Below, in pieces: positions 17,945 through 26,129 of a DNA stretch of 64,000 nucleotides (its first letter is position 1; every line of letters begins with the position of its first letter). Under the pieces are notes generated by a model, which searched no databases, had not been told where the DNA came from, and saw nothing but the letters and a program-made list of their open reading frames with translations. Position numbers and translations under genes: made by a program. This DNA is from an uncultured Verrucomicrobiota bacterium. Its GTDB lineage: Bacteria > Verrucomicrobiota > Verrucomicrobiia > Limisphaerales > UBA9464. The DNA is taken from assembly GCA_903907925.1 (NCBI GenBank), contig CAIVQB010000060.1:1-64000 (forward strand), written 5' to 3'.

Positions 17945-20900
17945 CAGGTCGCCCTCAACATCGACTCGATCAACAACTACGGTCTGATCGAGATCTACGA
18001 AACCGTCCTGCGCCGCGGTCGCGCCCTCAGCATTGAGTCGGGCTTCAACTACGGCCCCGCCAATGACGCCCTGTTGCTCGCCTCCGGGTATCTGAACGAC
18101 CTGTATATGACGGTCGGGAACGAAGCCACCGCCGACGCGGCCAACCCGACCATCGGCATCGGCACAGCCGACAAGACCTACGGCGACATCGCCACCTCCC
18201 TGTTTGCCTTCAAAGGACAGGTCCCGTCCCTGCTGGAGGAGGAACTCGCTCTGCTGCGCGGTCGCGACGACACCCTGCTGCCCGGCGTTCAGGTGGCCCC
18301 GGTTTACAATCGGTTGGTGTGGAATTATACCCGCGGCATTGATTCGGGCGAGGTCATCTATGCCCTCAACTACAACATCCAGGAGGATCCCAACCGGACT
18401 CCTGATGGAATCATCAATGCGGCGGATGCCGCGGTCATGTTCCCACAAGGCCATGGCGACGCCTACGGCCACTACCTCACGGCGCTCAAGGGATACTATT
18501 CGCTGCTCATAAACCCGAACTTCGACTGGGTGCCGCGCATCGAGGCGGTGAACGTGCTCGGGCAGCCGGTTTCGGTGGATTACCTCGACGAACGCAAATT
18601 TGCGGCGGCCGCCTCTGCGCTGGCAAACGCCGGTCGACAGATTTTCGACCTCACCTGGCGTAGGGACTACCAATCCGTTCACAAGGATGGATGGAGCGCT
18701 TATTCCGCAACCCAGGAAAACACCCAACGCAGTTACGTCAGCGTCGGCGTCACCCGGCATCCAGTGCGGTATTGGGGGCTCGATCATTGGGCGACACGCG
18801 TGGGTGAAGGTGCCTACCTCAACTGGGTGGCGGGCAATGCCATCCTGCCCGATGTCGACCCGATTCCCACTCACCAGGGAATCCAGAAGATCGACCGCAC
18901 GACGGTGCCCGAGCTCAAGAACCTCGTCACGATCGCCAGCGGCCTTCAGACCGATCTGGACAACGCCGAGGGGGGATTGTCCCCCTTGGGTGTCCCCGAG
19001 GACGGCATGGCCTTCGACATCAATCCGAACCAGGTCACCAGCGACAGCAACGGCACCCACTTCGAACAAATCTATGAGCGCGCGAAGGTGGCGCTCAACA
19101 ACGCGGTGTCGGCCTTCGATGACGCCAAGGATGTGACCCGCCTGATGCGCTCGGAGCAGGACTCGCTCTCGGGGGTCCAGGACGGCGTCGCCAAGCAGGA
19201 GTCGGCCTACAATCAGGCATTGGTCGAACTCTACGGAACGCCCTACGCCGACGACATCGGGGTCGGCAAGACCTACGCGCAGGGTTATGAAGGCCCCGAC
19301 CTCCTCCACTACGGTTACGTCGATCTTCCGGAGCAAACCTTTATCCAGGCGGACCCTGTGATTACGCTCGGCTCCGCCCCCACCAATGGCGTCTCGGATC
19401 TCAGCCTCAATTTTACGACCACTCAATGGACGACGGCCATTCCGGTGGACCTTGGAACGGACATCATGGACACCGATGTCGCTCCCTCGCAAATCTACAA
19501 TGTAACCTTCAACATTGGACCCTTGGGATACCTCGACAAGCCCTCAGCCTGGCAGGGTCAGCGGCGATATCCCGGCAAGCTCCAGCAGGCCATTTCCGAG
19601 CAAATTCTGGCGGCCACGCGCCTCCAGTTCGCAATAACAACCCAGGCTGTGAGCGATAACAGCGATCTGTCGATTGCCATCGCCCGTTTCCACGCCGACA
19701 TAGACACCTACCAGGCGGTCAACGATGAGGAGTCAAAGCTGACCGCCCTCGACAACACGGTTGCCTCGGCACAATTCGTGAACAACTTGTGGGACAAGGT
19801 TCAGTCTTCTGTCGAAAGCGACATCGTGGCGACGGCAAAATCGGCGGCGTCATCACTGCCGGCCAATAACATCGTCGGCGTGGCATCCGGCGGTGACCTG
19901 ACCTCCGCGGCCCGCGGCGCGCTCGAAGACGCCGGCTACACGGTTTCCTCCACCCTCAAGAAACTGGACATCACCCGGTTCGCGCTCCAGGCCGCTCTTG
20001 AGTTGTCGGCATCCATCACCCGAAGCCAGGTGGAGTCGAACGTCATTGATCCGCTCAATCGCGCCGAGGAACTGCGCGCCGCGGTCCTTGGCCTCCGTCA
20101 GGCCCTTTCAGGCGTTCAAAACGATCTCTGGAAGGTGGCGGATCTCGTCCGCCAATATGACGACAAGAAACGCGCCGTTCGGGCGTTGATCGCTTCGGGG
20201 GACGCCATTCAGGCCGATCGCGAAACGTACCGCAAGCACGCGGCGGCCATTGTCCAGGGTTATCGAACCCGCGATGCTGCGTTCCGCCTGTTCCGCAATG
20301 AGAAGCTGGAACGGTACAAGACGCTGTTCGATCTGTCGGCCCGCTACGCCCTCCTCGCCGCCAATGCCTACGACTACGAGACCGGACTGCTCAACACCCC
20401 CACCGGCCGATCCTTCATCAACCGGATCATTTCTTCGCGCGCCCTCGGCGTGGTTCGCAATGCTGAACCGCAGTTTGCCGGAAGCGACACCGGGGATCCC
20501 GGTCTCTCCAGCGCCCTCGCCGAAATGAAGGCGGACTGGGACGTCCTTCGGGGTCGGCTCGGATTCAATAATCCCGATGCCTATGGAACCACGGTTTCCC
20601 TGCGCACCGAAAACTTCCGCATTCTCCCCGGAACCGACGGCGACGTCGCCTGGGTGGACGCCCTCCGAAAAGGGCAAACCGACAACATTCTGGCCGACCC
20701 GGATATTCGCCGCTACTGCATGCAGGTGGACTCCGGCGACGGGTTGAAGGTGCCTGGAATCATCCTGACCTTTGGCACCACCATTGCCAATGGGCTCAAT
20801 CTGTTCGGCCAGCCGCTGGCCGCCGGCGACCACGCCTTCAGCTCGAGTTCCTTTGCCACCAAGATCTTTGGCGTCGGAGCCGCACTTGATGGCTACCTGG

Positions 20901-21457
20901 GGATGGCCAATCCGTCCGCCAACACCGGAGCCGTCGGCGCCGCGGGCGGCACCTCATCGGGAGATCCGGACATTTCATTCCTCGATCCAGACGCCATGTC
21001 CGCGACCCCGTACATCTACCTGATCCCGGTGGGCACCGACTCGATGCGCAGCCCGCCGCTTGGCGACACTTCCACCGTGCGCACCTGGAGCGTGGAAGAT
21101 CTGGCGGTCCCCATGCCTTTCAACATCGGTGCCTCCGGTTTCTCCGACAAGGCGTTCTACCAATCCTCGGATTCACTCACCGAACCACTGTTCGCCCTTC
21201 GGAAACATCAGGCCTTCCGACCGGTTTCCAGCAAGGCATTCTTCAGCCAGGACCTCTACGGCAGCGCCGGCAATCTCCACCGAACCCAGTTCACCAACAA
21301 CCGGTTGATCGGCCGCTCGGTGTGGAACAGCCAGTGGAAACTGGTGATCCCTGGACGGACACTGCTCAACAACCCGGACGAAGGCATCGATCGCTTCATC
21401 CGCACGGTGAAGGACATCAAGTTGAACTTCGTGACGTACTCCTACTCGGGCAACTGA
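17945..21457 (+). pseudogene. 5'-truncated giant secreted protein (about 1,170 codons retained)
   Basis: From about 17945 the plus frame is continuous coding-type sequence for 1,170 codons, beginning VALNIDSINNYGLIEIYETV in the middle of a domain. Before this point the same frame is only the antisense of the divergent gene, so the native start and N-terminal portion are missing. The first plausible internal ATG is at 18107. The retained part has a dockerin-like or calcium-type segment (GIINAADAAVMFPQGHGDAYGHY), long helical stretches rich in Asp/Ala/Gln (about residues 330-760 of the frame) and a beta-rich C-terminus. No membrane segment is visible. I do not recognise the family; it resembles the C-terminal part of multi-thousand-residue Verrucomicrobial extracellular proteins. 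The two genes that follow are probably its partners. Whether a short product is still made is unknown. Confidence 0.65.
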
Positions 21458-21476
21458 TCCTCAACCTTCCACGACC

Positions 21477-22346
21477 ATGAATCCCGCCCGACATCTGGCC
21501 CGTTCCCTGCATCGCATTACGCTGGCATCCTGCGTCGCCCTCGGCTGGGGTGCCGTGGCCTTTCCGCCCGCACCGCATCAGGAAGTCTACGGACTCGTCC
21601 GCGACGAACTCGGCAATCCCGTCACCGCCACCGGTGCCACCGTGCTGCTGGAGGCCAACGGGACCATCCTTGCCAGCGGCACCATTGGCGCAAGCAGCGA
21701 GCCCGGGGTAAACTACCGTCTGCTGATTCCCATCGATTCCGGAGCCACGGCGGACCTCTACAAGCCGTCCGCCCTCGTGCCGACGGTTCCCTTCCGGATC
21801 CGAGTCAAGATTGGCAACGTCACCTATCTCCCGATCGAGATGTCCGGCGCTTCCGCCCTCGTCGCCCAGCCGGGAAAATCGGCTCGGGTGGATTTGACCC
21901 TCGGCGAAGATTCTGATGGCGACGGACTCCCCGATGCCTGGGAGCGCCAGCTCATCCGTGCCCTCGGCAAACCCGGGCTGACCCTGGCGGACATCCGCCC
22001 TGGCGATGACGCTGATGGCGACGGCCTCACCAACCTGCAGGAGTATCTCGCCGGCACCTACGCCTTTGATCCGAAGGACGGATTCGCCCTCGCCCTCAAG
22101 GGACTCAGCAGCGGCACCGCCCAGTTGGAATTCACCGTCATCCACGATCGCTCCTACACCATCGAAGGCGCCCTGACGCCGCAGGGACCCTGGACGCAGA
22201 TCCCCTTTCTCATTCCCGCCGAAGGGACCTCTGCGGCGCAGCACACCGCCTACTTCGCAACCGATGTCCGGCTGCTGCAGGTCACCACCACTCCCTCCAC
22301 GGATCCCGCATCCGAACCGCGGTTTTTCCGGCTGATGGTCCACTGA
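21477..22346 (+). CDS. Secreted protein with thrombospondin type-3/calcium-binding repeats
   Basis: A 289-aa exported protein with a signal peptide (about 1-29, cleaved near GAVAF). An N-terminal beta domain resembles a Cna-B/carboxypeptidase-regulatory fold (VYGLVRDELGNPV...). Two EF-hand-like calcium loops follow: DSDGDGLPDAWERQ and DDADGDGLTNLQEYLAGT, the TSP3 pattern very common in PVC-group and Bacteroidota secreted proteins. The C-terminal strand-rich part (YTIEGALTPQGPWTQI) is of the type that follows such repeats. The gene starts 19 bases after the stop of the truncated giant gene and is presumably in its operon. The role is unknown; calcium-stabilised cell-surface attachment is a reasonable guess. 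Confidence 0.8.
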   Translation: MNPARHLARSLHRITLASCVALGWGAVAFPPAPHQEVYGLVRDELGNPVTATGATVLLEANGTILASGTIGASSEPGVNYRLLIPIDSGATADLYKPSALVPTVPFRIRVKIGNVTYLPIEMSGASALVAQPGKSARVDLTLGEDSDGDGLPDAWERQLIRALGKPGLTLADIRPGDDADGDGLTNLQEYLAGTYAFDPKDGFALALKGLSSGTAQLEFTVIHDRSYTIEGALTPQGPWTQIPFLIPAEGTSAAQHTAYFATDVRLLQVTTTPSTDPASEPRFFRLMVH

Positions 22347-22377
22347 TTCCCGGCGGTATTTCACGTCCCACGCAAAC

Positions 22378-23025
22378 ATGGTCCGTCCGGCTTCCGCGCC
22401 TCCGGCTCTCGAGCAACGCCGCCTCGGCGCGTGGCTGTGGCTCGGCCCCTTGGTCGCCGTGGCGATGACCTTCGTTTGGGTGCGGTTTCACCGAACGGGT
22501 TCCAATTCCCCGGATCAACCCGAACGCACCGCAACGCAACTTGTTCGTCAGGCGGACCGACTTTGCGACAAGGAGGGCGGTCGACCGTTTACCGGCTGGC
22601 TCGTCGAGCGCTATTCCGATTCCGTCGTAAAATCGCGCTCGTGGCTGTCGAACGGTGTCCTTCATGGCCTCTCGGAAGGCTGGTACACCAATGGCACGCT
22701 CCAGGTCCGCGAGCAGTTCGCCAGCGGCGTCTCGGAGGGAACCGTCACTCGATGGCGCGAGGACGGATCGAAGCTGTCTGAAGGCACGGCCCACAATGGC
22801 AAACTGGAGGGGCTATTCCGCCGCTGGCATCCCACCGGCCAACTGGCCGAAGAGGTCCCCTTTCACGCCGGCGTTCCGGATGGTCTCTCGCACGCCTGGC
22901 ATCCCGACGGGAGCTTGAAGGCGGAAGTGCGCCACATAAACGGCACCCTCGGTGACCGCCACTACTGGAAGCCCGGAGACAAGGACGGTCACGTTCTCGC
23001 CGTCCAGGGAATACCCGATCCCTGA
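22378..23025 (+). CDS. Membrane-anchored MORN/YwqK-type repeat protein
   Basis: A 215-aa protein with one N-terminal membrane span (about 18-36) and a domain of MORN-like repeats, each about 22 residues with a W/Y-x-x-G or 'hpdG.l..e....G..hG' signature (LSEGWYTNGTLQVREQFASG, RWREDGSKLSEGTAHNG, RWHPTGQLAEEVPF, AWHPDGSLKAEVRHINGTLG). Databases label such proteins 'toxin-antitoxin YwqK family antitoxin', but that name rests on Bacillus YwqK and there is no toxin here. In this setting it is the third gene after the giant-protein fragment. The function is unknown; it probably binds a surface partner. Confidence 0.75.
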   Translation: MVRPASAPPALEQRRLGAWLWLGPLVAVAMTFVWVRFHRTGSNSPDQPERTATQLVRQADRLCDKEGGRPFTGWLVERYSDSVVKSRSWLSNGVLHGLSEGWYTNGTLQVREQFASGVSEGTVTRWREDGSKLSEGTAHNGKLEGLFRRWHPTGQLAEEVPFHAGVPDGLSHAWHPDGSLKAEVRHINGTLGDRHYWKPGDKDGHVLAVQGIPDP

Positions 23026-23038
23026 TGCGTAACCGGTT

Positions 23039-23062
23039 CCAGCGTGGAGACTTCCACTCTGG
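23039..23062. terminator. Possible bidirectional terminator hairpin between convergent genes
   Basis: CCAGCGTGGA pairs with TCCACTCTGG with one internal mismatch and a four-base loop. It lies between the stop of the MORN gene and the stop of the convergent PEP-CTERM gene. No clear T-run follows, so the call is tentative. Confidence 0.35.
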
Positions 23063-23137
23063 TCACCGCCCATTTCGAACACCGGACCGGCCGGGGCGTG
23101 AAAGCCGGCAGTGGGGCCGGTCCTCCTCGCCTGTGGA

Positions 23138-23848
23138 TCAACGCCAGAAAGCGGACACTCTTCCTTGTCGCCTCAGTATAAAGCCAACCGCCAAACAACC
23201 ACCCATCACCCAGGTTTGAGTCGGCTCAGGGACTCCCGTTATCGATACCGTTCCGATCAAAATAGATGAGTTTCCGGCCCCTCTCGGCAGATTGCCGAAA
23301 TCATTATCGGTCAATGAACCATCCGTCCAATAGCTTTGGTGGAATCCCCCCGCTTGTTGAACTGCGTAGAGATTCCAGGTCCCAGAGGCGTTTGCCGACG
23401 AGTTGATACTCAGTGTTCCCAGATTGTAGGATGTATTGCTGAGCACCGTTCCGAGCAGCGGATCGACGAATTCAATCGCGATTTGAGAATAGGTCGTTGA
23501 ATTGTTGATGCTTGCGGAATTGGCCAGAGTGAAGGTTGACGGTTGGGTGATGGTGATGCTTCCGGCCGAGCCGTCGGGCATCGGATTCGAAACCGGCTGA
23601 GTCAGGCTGCCCAGGGTCAGGGAACCCGTGGTCGTTCCGGACGGAAGCAACTGGATCCCCAATGTCCAGCCCAGGAAATCGGCGGTGATGTCGCCAGCAT
23701 CGTTTCCCGCCGAAAATGTAATCGTTCCGGAGGATGAGGGTGAGAGTGAGAGGCTCTTCCCGGTTTCCAAAACAAGGACGCTCGCATTGGAGTTCAAAAT
23801 CCCACCGGCCAACAATGCCGTCGTCAGTGGGAGAAGCGTCTTCTTCAT
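23138..23848 (-). CDS. PEP-CTERM exosortase-substrate protein
   Basis: A 236-aa secreted protein. It has a signal peptide (MKKTLLPLTTALLAGG, cleaved near NSNA), a Ser/Thr/Gly-rich beta domain of about 180 residues, and a C-terminal sorting tripartite signal: VPEPTQ, a hydrophobic span (VMGGCLAVGFIL), and a basic tail (RRQGR). PEP-CTERM proteins are cleaved by exosortase and held at the envelope or secreted; many are structural parts of biofilm matrix. No exosortase gene is in the window. The gene is minus-strand and convergent with the MORN gene, with its own promoter region upstream of 23848. Confidence 0.9.
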   Translation of the reverse strand: MKKTLLPLTTALLAGGILNSNASVLVLETGKSLSLSPSSSGTITFSAGNDAGDITADFLGWTLGIQLLPSGTTTGSLTLGSLTQPVSNPMPDGSAGSITITQPSTFTLANSASINNSTTYSQIAIEFVDPLLGTVLSNTSYNLGTLSINSSANASGTWNLYAVQQAGGFHQSYWTDGSLTDNDFGNLPRGAGNSSILIGTVSITGVPEPTQTWVMGGCLAVGFILRRQGRVSAFWR

Positions 23849-24512
23849 CGTTTGATTGCACCAAAATGGAGGGCATGGTCAAGACATACCGCCCTAGGGA
23901 GTTGTTTCGTCCGGATTCCGCCGCGGTCCTTGGCAAAATGGCTTCGTTGAAAGCTTCCACGAGGGCTTCCGAGGTGAATGACTCATCCGGGACCACCTCA
24001 CAACCATGGCTCCATCGTCTCTGCCCAGGGGCAATGCGAAGCCTTTGTCGCAAACCTTCGGGGGCAGCGCTTTTGATTTCCGGCGGACTTGCCGGGCAAC
24101 TTCTGGAATTACGGGGTTTTGTTCGCAGGAGAAGAAAACCACTCAAGCTCCGGTCGCATCCTGCCGAGATACCATCTGAAACAGGTGCAACCCCATCCCT
24201 GCGGCAACGAACCCGGCATCCACGCCGGGTGATCCCGTGGAGCGGTTGCGCCCGATCCATCACCAACGAATGATCCATGGCCTCCCCTCGGAGACTGCCC
24301 CAACCGCATCGACCCGCGGAGCGCTGCAGGTCTGAATCCCCCGCGGAAATCACCGAACGATTTCGAATCTGGAGACAGTGAACACCCGATCATCACTGAC
24401 GGTTCCTTGCGACCGCCGGCGACAGGAGTGCCCCGTGGCACCTCTGCGTCCGGTATTCATACGCCGGGTCCTGGTTCGCGGATCCGGCTGCCGTTCCGAC
24501 GGAACCTGACCT
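23849..24512. other. About 660 bases without a supported gene
   Basis: Several frames are open on both strands, but they are rich in Arg/Pro/Ser, lack family motifs, and overlap one another as expected for non-coding GC-rich DNA. This stretch probably holds the promoters for the divergent PEP-CTERM gene and the plus-strand gene at 24513. I see no hairpins of note. Confidence 0.5.
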
Positions 24513-24971
24513 ATGGACCAGAAGAATCTTTGGGGTGAACTGCCCCCTCTGGCCAACGTCAGGACCCCGGTTTCGGTCCTGAAGGAGCAGGCTTCCCACC
24601 TTACGGAAATGACCAAGGGAGTGCTGGTGGGCATGGTCGTGTCAGTCGTCTGGAAGTCCAACCTGTTCGCCTATCAACTGGTCATCCGCGCCCCCGCGCT
24701 GAATGCGTACGAGGCCGACATCCTGATGATCGGCTACGACATCACGTTGTATCCCCTGCGTTTTGCCAACATCGCCACCGATGGAAACGTGATGTTGTGC
24801 GATACCGAGGAAGCCTTCGTCACGCAGATCGAAACGGTGCTGACCAGCGAACCGGTGCGGAAGATCGTGGTGGCCCTGTTCGAACGCGCGCACGCCGCCA
24901 AACGCCTCCACGCCGAGATGGGCAACACCAACCCGGGCCGGATCGCCAGCCTCGGCCGCGGGGGGCGATAG
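24513..24971 (+). CDS. Hypothetical protein, 152 aa
   Basis: A compact alpha/beta protein. I do not recognise the family. It has no signal peptide or membrane segment. The middle (KSNLFAYQLVIRAPALNAYEADILMIGYDITLYPLRF) is a run of beta strands, and the end is a basic helix (ERAHAAKRLHAEMGNTNPG). Codon pattern and length support a real gene. It is monocistronic or heads a set with the two small genes downstream (DUF3892-type and zinc-ribbon), each separated by spacers of several hundred or under a hundred bases. The ATG is not preceded by a clear purine-rich site. Confidence 0.6.
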   Translation: MDQKNLWGELPPLANVRTPVSVLKEQASHLTEMTKGVLVGMVVSVVWKSNLFAYQLVIRAPALNAYEADILMIGYDITLYPLRFANIATDGNVMLCDTEEAFVTQIETVLTSEPVRKIVVALFERAHAAKRLHAEMGNTNPGRIASLGRGGR

Positions 24972-25432
24972 AGCGCGTGCTAAAACGAGGTCGGTCGGTG
25001 TTTCACGTGGCGCAAGTCCCACCGTCGGCTGTCAAACGATCGCAGGAACCCATACCTGCGGGCGCCCCTTCCGGGTTCTCCCCGGACAGCATGCCGACCG
25101 ATCCCATAGGTTGACGCCTGTAAGCGTAAACCATTCAAAAATAGCTGAATAATATTTCACCCGTGCCGTTTACACCGGGTTCACTCACCGGACGGACGTG
25201 AAAACATTCAAGGTGTTGCGCTGTGGCTTGACCCCGGCGGCGTCCGTTCCCAAGGTGTGGCGATCGGGGAGGTGCCGGTGCGGAATCCGGATCCCAGGCC
25301 AGAGCGATGTTGTTGCCAGCCCGTTGATGAGTAACCTTTAAGCAGGTTTTGGCGTCTCTGGCCCGGTAGGCCGGCCGCAGGGGCGTTTCCCTGCGGCCAT
25401 CACCTCGTCTGACCATCGCCGGAAAGAATGTC
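24972..25432. other. Spacer with a strong hairpin before the DUF3892-type gene
   Basis: No gene is visible in these 460 bases. At 25373-25398 there is a perfect 10-bp stem (GGCCGCAGGG/CCCTGCGGCC) with a six-base loop, ending 34 bases before the ATG at 25433. It lacks a T-run, so it is more likely a leader structure than a terminator. It matches no riboswitch pattern I know. Confidence 0.5.
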
Positions 25433-25729
25433 ATGTCACTGAGAGTTGCCATTGAGAGCGTCCTGAAGGAACAGACCTCCGCCGGAAAGGCGCGGGTCCG
25501 GGCCGTGGGCGGGACCACCCTGGGGGGCGGTCGCTGGATGTTGCTGGAAAACCAGGCCATCAACGCCATCGAACGCGGGCGTTCGGAATTCTTCGTTCAC
25601 AAGGAGAATCGTCAGGTCCTCGTGGTGGTCGGGACTTCTGCCGACGGCGTCAAATACCTCAAGACGGTTGAGGACCGCGACGAACCGGACGCGCTCCTGT
25701 CGTTGCCCGACTACAATTCGAAGTTCTGA
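25433..25729 (+). CDS. DUF3892-like small protein
   Basis: A 98-aa soluble protein. The pattern 'W.l.....AI.aIE.G...F.V......v.VvVg....G.kYLKT..D...PdaLLsLP.' fits DUF3892: WMLLENQAINAIERGRSEFF, VLVVVGTSADGVKYLKT and DALLSLPDYN. The family has no established function and is often found near phage or stress genes. A GGAAAG sequence sits 6 bases before the ATG. A strong hairpin lies in the leader. Confidence 0.75.
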   Translation: MSLRVAIESVLKEQTSAGKARVRAVGGTTLGGGRWMLLENQAINAIERGRSEFFVHKENRQVLVVVGTSADGVKYLKTVEDRDEPDALLSLPDYNSKF

Positions 25730-25807
25730 CGAGACATGGCGGTGCGGCTTTGATAGGACCTGCGGCACCGTCTTTTGAACTCCACCTGAGGAATCCCGTC
25801 GTCTCCC

Positions 25808-26032
25808 GTGGCCAACTCCATTCTTTGCGGCGTTTGTTCGAATTTGAATCCGCTCGGCGCGCAATCGTGTGTCGCCTGCCGGCAGCCGCTGTTTTATCAA
25901 TGCTCGCGTTGCGACAGCACGGTCCCGACCCATCGTGAGTATTGCCCTGCCTGCGGCCAGCGTCACCGGCGGTCCATCGTGGGTGCCTTGTTCGGGCGGC
26001 TGAAAACCGCTCTCACCGGCTCGCCGAAATGA
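25808..26032 (+). CDS. Small double zinc-ribbon protein (GTG start)
   Basis: A 74-aa protein with four CxxC knuckles, C7/C10, C21/C24, C32/C35 and C46/C49, enough for two zinc ribbons. The order CGVC...CVAC...CSRC...CPAC is that of 'double zinc ribbon' (DZR) proteins, whose partners are usually unknown. The C-terminus is a basic amphipathic helix. The gene starts with GTG at 25808, and no ATG gives the same conserved first knuckle. The spacing to the DUF3892-like gene is 78 bases, and they may share a transcript. Confidence 0.75.
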   Translation: MANSILCGVCSNLNPLGAQSCVACRQPLFYQCSRCDSTVPTHREYCPACGQRHRRSIVGALFGRLKTALTGSPK

Positions 26033-26129
26033 TTCCCGACATTCTCGGGACCCCCGGGGCTGACGCTGGGAAACACCGTTGATCCGTCGGTTGTCAAACC
26101 CGGCTGTGTTTCGACGGCTGCCGGTGCAA

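Noticed and set aside
17915-19492. 525-aa minus-strand open frame
   Set aside because: It is antisense to the giant-protein fragment, whose own frame has far better amino-acid composition and continues for 1,170 codons.
23472-24353. 293-aa minus-strand open frame
   Set aside because: It overlaps the PEP-CTERM gene in another frame and is Arg/Ser/Pro rich with no motif.
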